The notes under the pieces were generated by a model. The model was given only the letters and a program-made list of their open reading frames with translations. It was not told the origin of the DNA and did no database searches. From NCBI GenBank assembly GCA_022559845.1, contig CM040126.1:46246458-46310457 (forward strand): a DNA stretch of 64,000 nucleotides, in the 5' to 3' direction. How positions within the stretch are numbered: the first letter of the stretch is position 1; each line of letters starts with the position of its first letter. The stretch is from Amorphophallus konjac. Lineage: Eukaryota; Streptophyta; Magnoliopsida; Alismatales; Araceae. Both the position numbers and the translations under genes were made by a program. Below are positions 11,306-22,106 of the stretch, one piece after another.

Positions 11306-12280
11306 ATGGATGAACTTAACGATGAACCTAGTACTTCTCGAGCTGTAATGATTCACCAGGGTCCATTGCCAGAAATGCCACCATCAGAAGGACCCCAAGT
11401 CAATCCCATTTTTGAAGAAGATACTCCAGCACAAGAGGCAGCTGATGAGCCTAAGCCGATGGTAGGAATCAATCCGACACTCATTCAGTACCTAGAATCA
11501 AAATTCAAAAATATTGATTCCTCTTTTCGTCAGGTTCAAACAAATACTGAACTGAGGACTTCTCATCTTGAGCAGAAGTCGGATAGCAGGTGGGAGAAGT
11601 TTGTCCATGACAAATATAAGTCAGACAAGAAGCACAATGACTTTATGGACTCCCTTATTCAGGTTTCACAGAAGGTTGGCTCCATCATGGGCAATTTGTA
11701 TACTCTGCAGCAAAAGTCCATGTCCACTCTACATTCTATTCAGTCAACCAACTTTGATATCCAAGGAAATTTGAGTTCAATGAATGTGAAGTATGCGAGA
11801 TTGGTAGAGAAAAGCCAAATAGCTGCTGCTCAACTTCCTAGTCTGCTTGAAAATATGAACATTTTTGGACAAGAGCTCACAAAGCTGATTACCAGCTCTA
11901 TGGCAACAAGTCAAGACACCCAGGCAGTCTTAAAGCTATTGAAACAACATTTTCCACCTCCTTTCCCTGACCAACAGGACACATTCTGTCCTCCACAAGC
12001 TGAAGCTTCATCCTCTGCAACACCTTGGGAGTCACAACAAAGAGCACAGCTAGAATATCTGTTTGACATCCTGCACAAATGGTTTGAAGACATGACCTCT
12101 AAGGTACAGCAGTGTCATTCGTTTGTTCTGCAGAGAGATCAAAGTTACATAGACAGCTTGAACACCCTGACAACTTCTATGGCTCAACTTCAGAAGCAAG
12201 TGGACAAAATTTGTGCTTCCCTCATGCCAGCATCCTCCTCAGCACCCCTTTCTGCTGATGACAAAGGGGGAGAGAATTAA
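11306..12280 (+). CDS. Coiled-coil protein in the env-like position of a Sirevirus
   Basis: An intact 324-codon frame near the 3' LTR, where many Sireviruses carry a separate ORF often called env-like. The first 55 residues are acidic and Pro-rich; residues about 60-205 and 240-305 have heptad spacing with many Gln and Ser, suggesting coiled coils. I see no signal peptide or clear membrane segment, so an envelope role is not supported by this sequence. It ends in a Ser-rich tail followed at once by GGGGGAG. Its retention in a copy with no pol is notable. Function unknown. Confidence 0.65.
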   Translation: MDELNDEPSTSRAVMIHQGPLPEMPPSEGPQVNPIFEEDTPAQEAADEPKPMVGINPTLIQYLESKFKNIDSSFRQVQTNTELRTSHLEQKSDSRWEKFVHDKYKSDKKHNDFMDSLIQVSQKVGSIMGNLYTLQQKSMSTLHSIQSTNFDIQGNLSSMNVKYARLVEKSQIAAAQLPSLLENMNIFGQELTKLITSSMATSQDTQAVLKLLKQHFPPPFPDQQDTFCPPQAEASSSATPWESQQRAQLEYLFDILHKWFEDMTSKVQQCHSFVLQRDQSYIDSLNTLTTSMAQLQKQVDKICASLMPASSSAPLSADDKGGEN

Positions 12281-12516
12281 GTTTGTTTTGTTTAGGGAAG
12301 AGACAGTCTACAGAGAAGAGACAGTATACCGATAGAAGTTTGCTTGTTATTTTGGGTTTTTGGGGAGAGAAATGAAAATTCCTCTTTGAAGATATTGCTT
12401 TTATACTGTGGCACATTTTTGTGATCTGAATGGGTTGCCTCCTTCTATGTATGTTTATGTCATTAAAATAATATGTCTGTTTATGTCATTAAAATAATCT
12501 TGGGGTTGTCATCATC

Positions 12517-12530
12517 AAAAAGGGGGAGAT
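12517..12530 (+). other. Polypurine tract of the Sirevirus-like element
   Basis: AAAAAGGGGGAGAT directly precedes the 3' LTR and would prime plus-strand synthesis. A close copy lies at 12264-12273. Confidence 0.85.
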
Positions 12531-14367
12531 TGTTGTACTCCTGGTTTTGATGATGACAACAATAAGATAATTGATATAGACACTTAAGTTTTAATAAATG
12601 TTTAACAGGAACAAAACGAATGCAGGGTGCTCAATGCGTCAACGCCATCAACAAGTAGCGTCGACGCAGCGGCTTAAGAGACGCCAATATACAAGGCAAG
12701 ACATGCCTTAATGTACATGTTCATGCATCAACGCCATCAACAAGCAGCGTCGACGCAGCGGCGGAAGAGAGGCCAATACACACTTCTGATTTTCATCAGT
12801 GCGTCAACGCCACCAACTGGCAGCGTCGACGCAGCAGTTCAAGAAAGGGGCGACTTATCTCTGGCTGCCTTCAACGCGTCAACGCTATCCACAGCAGGGT
12901 CGACGCAGTGGGACAAATTCAAATGTGTACAAGCAAAGAGTAGACGCAGTGATGCCAGTGCGTCAACGCGGTCAGTCTCCAGAAACAGTAAGTGTGGTAA
13001 ATTACTAGAATATTTCGATGCAGTACAAGGAGACCCCAATTATGAAAGGGCACGTGATCCTATAACAAAGGACGTGCCAGCAGTCAGACACGTGGAAGCT
13101 GGGGCCTGCTACTTCACCACGTGGACCAACCCATCGAAGCTCTCTAGGGCGTCTCTGCCCTATCCTCCGGAGCCCCTGTTATTGGTATATAAATCCTTCT
13201 TCGTCTTCAGAAAAGAATAGCTCACTCCAAGGAAGAAGTGAAGCAAAAGAGGCCATCTGAGAGCAGAAAGAGAACTCGAGAGAGATAGGCCAGCAGAGAA
13301 GATTTTGAGAGTGAGAGAGAGAGAAAGAGAGAACAGCAGTAGCATAAGAGGGAGAATCCGTGAGAGTAAGAAAAGAAGAAGGAGCTTATCTTGATGAACT
13401 GTCCTGACTCGTGGATCAAATCCAGAGTCATCTACTATTTTTACTTCATTTCTATTCTTGTTCTTTCGATCCCTTTTTGAGTTTTGGGTTCCTCCTGAGG
13501 GATCAGGAGTAGGGAGACGGGTGTGTCTCCGGTTTGTGCTGGTAGCAGAATGCTACTGGTGATAGTTCCCTCCTGTGTGGAGGAAGGGAGGCTGGTTCCT
13601 CCGGTTTGCAAGCAGCATGCGGGGCTGCTTGTGGGTTCCCTCCGGGCTAGGAGGAAGAGAGGCTAGGCCTCTGGTGGGTTGCTGGTAGCTGAGTGCTACT
13701 GGCTGGTTCACTGGTAGCGGGGCTGCTACCAGTGGGGTTCCTTCTTGGTATAGAGGAAGAGAGACGTGAGTCTCTGGTTTCTAGTAACCGTGCGTTGCTA
13801 GAGGTTCCCTCCGGGTAGGAGGAAGAGGGGAGGTTGTTCTGGGTAAGCTGTGTATCAGCGTCTGTTGGCAAGCTGTGTTGCTTAGCTGTTAGTGAAGTCA
13901 CACTCGGTTTGAGTGTGGGGTGGACGTAGGTCTGCGGGTTACAGACCGAACCACCTAAAAATCGATTGTGTATTCTGTGGTTTGATTTCTCTCTATCCTC
14001 TCCGCTAGATGAATGCTTAGATTTGTTATGTTTACCATCTAATGCTTACTATGTTTGCTCATATGTTGTTTGATCAGTGTCTCGAGAGAAATCTATTCTG
14101 CTGTGAGAAGTGAGCCTCCAATCTGTTCTGTCGTAATTCTTGCCCGTCATCTGTTTGGCTGCATTTTGTTCCGTCTATATAGGTTTTGATGTTAACACTT
14201 CAAGTATTTGTTTTTAGTCTCTTAAGACGGTTTGGTAGCTCAGTTCAGTGGAGGTGTTCAAACTCCTTCAACGTGTTTTATTCCGCTATTGATTTTATAA
14301 TTTGGGAAATTTTTAAGGATCCATTCACCCCCCCTTTGGATCAGTTAGACCATCTTCGATTACATCA
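12531..14367 (+). repeat. 3' LTR of the Sirevirus-like element (1837 bp)
   Basis: It matches the 5' LTR end to end, with about 30 substitutions and one 3-base length difference (near 13837) by eye. The hairpin repeats (about 12635-12971) and the TATA box (13186-13192) are conserved. It could drive transcription of aORF1 remnants downstream. Confidence 0.93.
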
Positions 14368-14372
14368 CTTGG
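14368..14372. repeat. Target-site duplication CTTGG, right copy
   Basis: Identical to 4965-4969. The aORF1 coding frame resumes directly after it. Confidence 0.93.
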
Positions 14373-15166
14373 CTCTTGATATTACTATCGCACCTCCATC
14401 CCAGAGGGCAGGCAAGGAAATTGTTGTCATTGAGGATCCAGCCACCATATCGGCCAGCGTAGTTGTTCCCCATAGCAGTGGACTGCAGCTCATGCCATCG
14501 TCATCTTCTGGGACGGGTGATGATATCTGGGCCACTGTGGATAGCAGAGTGGAATTTGAACTACCCGAGACATCACCGCTTGGTCTCCAGTCTTCAAGTG
14601 ACCTCGTGTGGCAGTTCCTAGGGACCCTTCAGCAGACCATAACGGCCAGCAGAGATTTAACTTATATTCAGCTGAGGGGGTTGATAGAGCATTTATCCTG
14701 CTCGCTGTTGGCCTTTGGTTGCCCCATGGACGACTGGACTCCACGGGTGATCTTGCTTCTGAAGTATGTAAACAGGAGGGAATTTCTAGGCCAGGAGGTA
14801 GCTGACCAGCTTGCGGCTGTAACACTGGAGCGGGCCGAATGCCGAACCGCTCTCATTTCTATGAAAGGGACTGCGGCGAGGATGAGGGACGATGCCAATG
14901 CCTCTTTGCAGCGCCGAAGCTTTCTCACGGCCTGCATAGCGGAATTACATGCCGAACTTTCGAGGGCAGAGGCTAAACTTCAAGAGGTAGAACGCCTGGA
15001 AGTCCAGAGGGTGGAGGCTGCAGAAATGGCCGAAGGACAAGTTGCTTCCCTCGGGGAGAGACTATCCGAGCTGGAGGCCACCGAGTTCAGGCTGCAGGAG
15101 CTGGCCCGCCATCCTTCCCTGGGCATTCCGGCGCTGGAGGACATCTTCCGACGCCCCCTGCCATAG

Positions 15167-15479
15167 TTCTTTTCTATTCGCCTCTTCTTGATGGACTTAA
15201 TGTATTCCGGGGAATGCCCCGCGTAACATGTACTCTTTATTCCGTAGAATGAAAATCTTCATTTTGCTGTCAAATGATGACTCCATCCTGTCATCATTCT
15301 TGTTGTTTTTCTTTCCATTCACCAGTTGATTCTAGCCTAAGTGTGTGGGTCACGAGGGCAGGAGAGCGCTCACGCCTTCAGCAAAGGGGTGCGGTGTTCG
15401 CTCCACCGCGCCGCGACTATTCTCAAGACTAAACAACGGCCTGTACGAGTCGAGAGCCCGGAGGACTCAAATAGGTATA
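15167..15479 (+). other. 3' flank of aORF1
   Basis: A T-rich stretch after the aORF1 stop with GAATGAAAATC near 15249, a possible but weak polyadenylation region. Nothing coding is seen. Confidence 0.35.
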
Positions 15480-16195
15480 TGAGAGATGAACACCAGAACA
15501 GATAGCGAGCGACCCTGTCGATGGTGGCAAGGGTCGATAAGGGTGGACGGTCTTGCCGATGCTGACAATAACCGAGAAGGGGTAGCGACCGATCTTGCCG
15601 ATAATGACAAGGGTCGAAAAGGGTAGATGGTCTTGCCGATGATGACAAGGGCCGAAAAGGGAGCGACCGATCTTGCCGATGGTGACAAGGGTCGAAAAGG
15701 GTAGACGGTCTTGCCGATGATGATAAAAACCGGAAAGGGTAGCGACTGATCTTATTGATGGTGACAAGGGTCAAAAAGGGTAGACGGTATTGCCGATGAT
15801 GACAAAAATCAGAAAAAGGTAGCGACCGATCTTGCTGATGGTGACAAGGGTCAAAAAGGGTAGACGGTCTTGCCGATGGTGACAAGGACCGGAAAGGGTA
15901 GCGACCGATCTTGCCGATGGTGGCAAGGGTTGAAAGGGTAGACAATCTTGTCGATGGTGACAAGGACCGGAAAGGGTAGCGACCGATCTTGCCGATAGTG
16001 ACAAGGGTCGAAAGGGTAGACGGTCTTGCCGATGGTGACAAGGGCCAGAAAGGGTAGCGACCGATCTTGCCGATGGTGGCAAGGGTCGAAAAGGGTAGAC
16101 GGTCTTGCCGATGATGACAAAAACCGGAAAGGGTAGCGACCGATCTTGCCGATGGTGACAAGGGTCGAAAAGGGTAGACAATGGATGCGTATAGG
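15480..16195. repeat. Tandem array, about 79-bp unit, about nine copies
   Basis: The phrase GCGACCGATCTTGCCGAT returns at 15584, 15662, 15741, 15822, 15901, 15979, 16057 and 16136, a period of 78-81 bp. Each unit is two related halves of about 39 bp that share TCTTGCCGATGxTGACAAGG. Long minus-strand reading frames here are translations of the repeat. Confidence 0.9.
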
Positions 16196-16296
16196 TGGGA
16201 TATCGGACGAAGACTCCGCCTCGACCCTGTGAAGGGTTTTCAGGACGGAGGATGGATCATCACTATTCATCATTCATTTACTTTTTTTTATTCACA

Positions 16297-17288
16297 TTAC
16301 TGACCTAAGCGCCCTTTTGGGTTTTCGCCGAAGCCAGCCCCCTCTTGCTTTTGCCTACGCGCCCTCTCGGGTTTTCACGTGGCGGGATACCCGATTTTGC
16401 CTACGACGCCCTTTCGGGTTTTCGCCACAGCTGGGTTGCAACCATTTTTGCACTTGTCCTAATACAGGAGCAAGTCCGACGGGGTATCTCTATTTTTAAC
16501 CCCATTTTCTTATCTTTCTCTCTTTTTTTTTGATTTCGAATTCGGAGTACAGAAGAACTGGACCACTAGAATGCTGACCGTCCTTGTCGATGATGACAAG
16601 GATTGGTCCTGGGTTTATTTCATCGACACTGGTTAAATGTCGAAGCAAAGAACACGGTTTATTAACAAGGATGTAAGATCCGAGTTAAGGGTAGAGGTCG
16701 ACCAATCTCGCCGATGATAACGAGGGTCGAACACGGATTTATTAATCAGCATAAGTTATATGCCGAAACAAAGGTAGGATTATTAACAGGGACGGAAGGT
16801 CCAAGTTAGGGGTAGAGATCGACCAATCTCACCGATGATGACGAGGGTCGAACATGGGTTTATTCATCAGCATGGGTGACATGCCGAAGCAAAGGTATGA
16901 TTATTAACAAGGACGGAAGGTCCGAGTTTAGGGTAGAGATCGACCAATCTCGCCGATGATGACGAGGATCGAACATGGGTTTGTTAAAGGATTTCCGGTG
17001 TGATTTCTGATGATTGTCCCTTTCTGGGGTTTCATCGGGGGGAGAATAAAAGATGAATTTGGAAATTACTACTTTACTGACTTAAGCACCCTTTCAGGTT
17101 TTCACCAAAGCCAGCCCCCTCTTGCTTTTGCCCACGTGCCCTCTCGGGTTTTCACGTGGCGGGGTACCCGATTTTGCCTGCGACGCCCTTTCGGGTTTTC
17201 GCCACAGTCGGGTTATAGCCATTTTTGCACTTGTCCTAATATAGGAGCAAGTCTGGCGGGGTATCTCTATTTTTAACCCCATTTTTCT
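16297..17288. repeat. 214-bp direct duplication with three 121-bp repeats between
   Basis: 16297-16510 and 17074-17288 are copies of each other 777 bp apart; each holds three variants of CGCCCTTTCGGGTTTTCGCC. Between them, 16620-16990 carries about three copies of a 121-bp unit marked by GAGATCGACCAATCTC at 16695, 16816 and 16937. No coding frame is convincing. Confidence 0.85.
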
Positions 17289-17503
17289 TTTCTTTTCTTC
17301 TTTTTTTTGATATAAAGGGTGGCATGTCGAAGTGTGATGTTCGACCCTCGATTGCCGGTAGACGGCTGTTGACCGGAGCACCAGGCCTTGTGCCGAGCAG
17401 AATGGTTCATTCGTTAGCAAGGGCTGAATGCTAGCGTAAAGGAATGATCTTTCGCCGATTCGAGTGTAAGACCCGTAATGGCAATACGGTGTATTCTTTT
17501 GAG

Positions 17504-19040
17504 AGTTCGGCCAGGGCGGAGTGTCACTAGACCAAGGGAAGGTAGCTCGATCAGGGCGGAATGCCACTAGACCAAGATAAGGGTAGCTCGGCTAGGGCGG
17601 AGTGCCACTAGGCCAGGGTACGGGTAGCTCGATCAGGGCGGAATGCCACTAGACCAAGATAAGGGTAGCTTGGCTAGGGCGGAATGCCACTATGCCAAGG
17701 TAAGGGTAGTTCGGCTAGGGCGGAGTGCCACTAGGCCAGGGTGCGGGTAGCTCGATTAGGGCGGAGTGCCACTAGGCCAAGGAAATGTAGCTTGATCAGG
17801 GCGGAGTGCCACTGGACCAAGGAAGGTAGCTCGATCAGGGCGCAGTGCCACTAAACCAAGGAAATGTAGCTCGATCAGGGCGGAGTGCCACTAAACCAAG
17901 GAAATGTAGCTCAATCAGGGCGGAGTGCCACTGGACCAAGGAAAGGTAGCTGGATTAGGGCGGAATGCCACCGGACCAAGGAAAGGGTAGCTCGGCTAGG
18001 GCGGAGTGCCACTGAACCAAGGAAAGGTAGCTCGATCAGGGCGGAGTGCCACTAGACCAAGATAAGGGTAGCTCGACTAGGGAGAAATGCCACTAGACCA
18101 AGGAAAGGTAGCTCGATTAGGGTGGAATGCCACTAGACCAAGATAAGGTAGCTCGGCTAGGGTGGAGTGCCCCTAGACCAAGATAAGGGTAGCTCGGCTA
18201 GGGCGGAGTGCCACTAAACCAAGGAAAGATAGCTCGATCAGGGCGGAGTGCCACTAGACCAAGGAAAGGTAGCTTGATCAGGGCGGAGTGCCACTAAACC
18301 AAGATAAGGGTAGCTTGGCTAGGGCGGAATGCCACTACGCCAAGGTAAGGGTAGCTCGGCTAGGGCAGAGTGCCACTAGGCCAGGGTGCGGGTAGCTCGA
18401 TCAGGGCGGAATGCCACTAGACCAAGATAAGGGCAGCTTGGCTAGGGCGGAATGCCCCTAGACCAAGATAAGGGTAGCTCGGCTAGGGCGGAGTGCCACT
18501 AAACTAAGGAAAGATAGCTCAATCAGGGCGGAGTGCCACTAGACCAAGGAAAGGTAGCTCGATCAGGGTGGAGTGCCACTAAATTAAGGAAAGGTAGCTC
18601 GATCAGGGCGGAGCGCCACTGGACCAAGGTGAGGGTAGCTCAATCAGGGCGGAATGCCACTAGACCGAGATAAGGGTAGCTCGGCTAGGGCGGAGTGCCA
18701 CTAAACCAAGGAAAGATAGCTCGATCAGAGCGAAGTGCCACTAGACCAAGGAAAGGTAGCTCGATCAGGGCGGAGTGCCACTAAACCAAGGAAAGGTAGC
18801 TCGATCAGGGCAGAGCGCCACTAGACCAAGGCGAGGGTGGCTCGATCAGGGCGGAATGCCACTAGACCGAGATAAGGGTAGCTCGGCTAGGGCGGAGTGC
18901 CACCGGACCAAGGAAAGATAGCTCGATCAGGGTGGAATGCCACCGGACCAAGGAAAGAGTAGCTCGGCTAGGGCGGAGTGCCACTGAACCAAGGAAAGGT
19001 AGCTCGATCAGGGCGGAATGCCACTGGACCAAGGAAAGGG
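17504..19040. repeat. Tandem array, about 40-bp unit, about 38 copies
   Basis: A unit of the form GGTAGCTCGATCAGGGCGG plus AGTGCCACTAGACCAAGG with a 1-4 base variable joint repeats for 1.5 kb. At least two variants (CTCGATCAGG and CTCGGCTAGG) alternate in runs. The array starts 13 bases after the integrase stop of Tat1, in what would be its 3' untranslated region. Such arrays in Tat elements are a known source of plant satellites. Confidence 0.95.
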
Positions 19041-19052
19041 TATTCCGACCGA

Positions 19053-20141
19053 TCACTCGGGGAATGTTGGCTGTGCTACATGATACAACTTTATATGCTT
19101 TCTGTTGAGGGGAGAGAACTGGATGACTCCTTTGTGGTCTACCAGGACGTAGGCACCCCCTTCATATACTCGGCAGACGATATATGGTCCGACCCAGTTT
19201 TCGACCAACTTCCCTTTGGGGTTGGAGGCCATCACTTCTCTTCTTTTGACCATCACCAGGTCTCCTTTCTTGAATTCTCGTCCTTTGACCAGCTTGTCAA
19301 AAGCACGTGCCATGTGAGCTTGGTAGAGTTGGATGTTTTGTTGTGCCCGGAGGCGTTTTCCTTCGAGCTCAGCGAGCTCTTCCAATCTTCTTTCTGCATT
19401 GGTTTGTTCACCGCTGGCTAGTCCATGTTGGATGGCGACTCACAGCGAAGGAACTTCCAGTTCAATCGGCACCACAACCTCTGACCCATAGACAAGGGAG
19501 AAAGGTGAACAGCCGGTTGGGGTTTTGTAGACAATACGATAGGCCCAGAGCGCTTCGTACATCCTTTCTTCCCAATCTTTTTTATTAGACTTGACAGTCT
19601 TTGCCAGCAACGTGCATAGTGTCTTGTTGAAGGCTTCTGCGAGCCCATTGGCTTGAGGGTTGTAGGGGGACGATGTCCTCCAGTCAATTTTGTACTTGTC
19701 GGCTAACCGATAAACCTTCTGGTTTCTGAAATGGCTGCCATTATCAGAGATGATTCGGTTGGGGATCCCGAACCGAAATATTATGTTCTGGCGGAAGAAT
19801 CTTGCAACTAGTTCTCCCGTTACATCTCTTAGTGCTACCGCCTCCGCCCATCTGGAGAAGTAGTCTGTAGCTGCTAAGATATATTTGCACCCTGATGAAG
19901 ATGGTGGTAGCGGCCCTACCACGTTCGTTCCCCACTGAGCAAACAGCCAGCTTGGTAGGGTCGGATGCAGTGGCACTGGAGGTCTCCTTGCCACATTAGC
20001 GTGTTCTTGACACTTTTGACAAGCTTTGGCGAACTTGCAGCAATCGTCAAATATAGTGGGCCAATAGTAGCCCAATTTCTTTATCTCAATTTTTATCTTT
20101 GGGCCAGCCTGGTGTGCTCCAGCTGATCCCGCATGGACTTC
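19053..20141 (-). pseudogene. pol: Tat1 integrase
   Basis: From high to low coordinates: an HHCC zinc-binding region (the His pair just past the stop at 20144-20142, Cys pair near 20021-20010), the catalytic core, and a C-terminal region ending at 19053. The second catalytic Asp (in ISDNG) and the Glu (in GLAEA) are present, but the first Asp is Asn (codon 19925-19923), which would abolish strand transfer in this family. One further in-frame stop lies at 19442-19440. No chromodomain follows, as expected for Tat. Confidence 0.88.
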
Positions 20142-20144
20142 TTA

Positions 20145-22106
20145 CATCACCTGTCCCACCTCTATTGAAGACAAGCAGCGAAGTAGGACTTTCCTTCGGG
20201 CATCTGCCATTATTCGGAACAGGGTTCCGCTTCTCATCTCGTAAGAGTCCTTGACCCTCAGGAGCTTCATTCTTTGTTCTTTTTCTTTCGGGAGCTGTTG
20301 GTGTTGGAACCACCGCAGGAGATGTTCTCGCCAATCGGGCAGTTGAATCTCCTCGACGGTTACCACCTCAATCTCTTGTTCGTCGGCCAAGACCTCTATT
20401 ACACTGGGGACTTGCTGGCAGTTGATCACTGTTATATTCAGGCTTGTGTCCGACAGGACCGCCAATGACCTGGCCAGCTTAGCGAGGGCATCTGCCTGAG
20501 CATTCCAGCCTCGGTTGATGTGCTTGATGCTGATGAAGTAGAATCTTGACATCAGGCGAGTTGCCAGCTGGTGATAGGGGAGAAGCTCTTGCTTTCGCAC
20601 ATCGAACTCTCCTTCTAGCTATTTTATAACTAGCAGGGAGTCTCCGAATGCTTCCAGCATCTGAATTCCCATGGACAGAGCGATCAGCAGCCCGATTATC
20701 AGGGCTTCATATTCTGCTTCATTATTTGTGCAATGCTTGTTTATGGAGCAGGATGTGTGCACCACTTCTCCTTCTGAGGATTTCAGGACTATGCCTGCTC
20801 CTGCCCTGACTCTGACCGATCCAGTGGCAGAGGTTTCGATTCTGGAAATGCCATCAAAATATAGCTACCACAAGGAGGGCTGCACTTGAACGGCTTCCAG
20901 GGTTTCATCTTCAGGAAGCTCCTGCTCCAACGGGCAATCCCCGGGTATCGGGTGCTCAGCGAAGAAGTCTGCAATAGCTTGGCCCTTGACGGCCTTGCGC
21001 GGTACATAGGAGATGTCGAACTCTATAAGGATTACCGCCCATTTTCCCAGGCGACCTTTGAGTGCCGACTGGGACATGATATACTTGAGGGGATCCTCTT
21101 TGGATACCAAGCTGATTTCATGCGACAACATGTAGTGTCGGAGCTTCTTAACTGCGAAGACTAGTGCCAAACAGACCTTCTCAATATAAGTATATTTTTC
21201 CTCGGTCCTGACTAGTCTCCGACTGAGGTAATAGAGAGCTTGCTCTTTCCCTTCTTCATTATTCTGGGCCAGCATTGCCCCCAAAGAGTTATGTGTAGCT
21301 ACTATATATAGTATCAGTGGCCGTCCTTTCACTGGTGCGCCTAGGACTGGAGGAGTCTTCAGATAGTCTTTCAGCTTGTCGAAGGCTATCTGGCAATCTT
21401 CATCCCAATAAAAGAGAACACCTTTCATCATCAACTTGTGAAAAGGCTGGCATCGCCCTGACAAATTGGAGATGAACCGCCGGATATAAGCCAAGCGGCC
21501 CTGTAGTGATCTCAACTCGGAGATATTCCTTGGTGGAGGTAGCTCCTGAATTGCTTTGATTTTTGTGGGGTCTATCTCGATTCCCCGATACCGGACAATG
21601 AAGCCCAAGAATTTTTCGCTCGACACTCCGAACGCACATTTCATGGGGTTCATCTTCAGCTCATGCTACCTCAGCCTTTGAAAAATAATACGGAGGTCTT
21701 GCAGATGATCTTCTTTTCTTCTGGTTTTGACCACCAGATCATCTATGTAGCACTCGACCTTGTGGTAGAGCAACTTATCAAAGATCTTGGTCATTGCACG
21801 CTGATAGGTTGCGCCAGCATTCTTCAGTCCGAATGGCATCCTCTTGTAATGATAAATGCCTTTAGGGGTTCGGAAAGCAATATGGACCCGGTCATGCTCC
21901 GCGATCCAAATCTGATTGTAACCAGATGACCCATCCATGAACGACAGGGTCTCGTGACCGGTTGTGGCGTCGATCACGACTTCTGTTATTGGCACCGGAA
22001 AGTCATCTTTGGGGCAGGCTTTATTTAGATCTCGGAAGTCGACACATATCCGGATCTGTCCATTCTTCTTCTTCACGGGGACGATATTCGCCAGCCATGT
22101 GGTGTA
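20145..22106 (-). pseudogene. pol: Tat1 reverse transcriptase and RNase H
   Basis: The RT fingers and palm are readable from 22106; the active site is YIDD (21749-21738) in place of the usual YVDD. A linker follows, then a complete RNase H (about 20862-20430) with its Asp, Glu and Asp residues, including AEYEAL and GDS. In-frame stops at 21665-21663, 20867-20865 and 20603-20601 interrupt a frame that is otherwise free of frameshifts from 24368 to 19053. The enzyme would copy element RNA in cytoplasmic particles. Confidence 0.9.

Larger units (their letters stand above)
4970..14367 (+). mobile_element. Sirevirus-like Ty1/copia element lacking pol (9.4 kb)
   Basis: The element has two near-identical LTRs, a target duplication CTTGG (4965-4969 and 14368-14372), an initiator tRNA-Met primer site at 6811 and a polypurine tract at 12517. 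It encodes gag (6931-9042) and a downstream coiled-coil ORF (11306-12280), but no protease, integrase, RT or RNase H is readable in either strand between them. It would therefore depend on a partner for mobilisation. Sirevirus affinity comes from the gag with several zinc knuckles, a separate 3' ORF, repeated GGGGGAG motifs and hairpins in the LTR. By eye the LTRs differ at about 30 sites in 1.84 kb, so insertion is fairly recent. Confidence 0.92.
2388..15166 (+). pseudogene. aORF1: PMD/coiled-coil gene antisense to Tat1, broken by two insertions
   Basis: Resembles plant mobile domain (PMD, PF10536) proteins such as the MAIL/MAIN family and TE-borne PMD-C. Only the C-terminal part of the PMD is here (2388-3503, with the aromatic and Arg-rich FGYDQxIP region); the 5' part lies beyond the Athila-type insertion. 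Exons inferred from GT/AG and frame: to 3503; 3589-3887; about 3942-4089; 4171-4605; 4687-4969 continued at 14373-15166. The last part is a coiled coil (about 14870-15130). The Sirevirus-like element splits the last exon; ignoring it and one CTTGG copy, the frame is continuous. Other damage: a frameshift near 3745 and a stop at 4077-4079. It converges with Tat1 pol, so it is likely an antisense extra ORF carried by the element. Function unknown; PMD proteins in Arabidopsis act in silencing and transcription control. Confidence 0.75.

Noticed and set aside
11306..12280. Envelope glycoprotein of the Sirevirus-like element
   Set aside because: No signal peptide, membrane anchor or cleavage site is visible; kept as a coiled-coil protein of unknown role.
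15370..16273. Overlapping minus-strand frames with a repeated HHRQDR-type pattern
   Set aside because: All are readings of the 79-bp tandem array in several frames.
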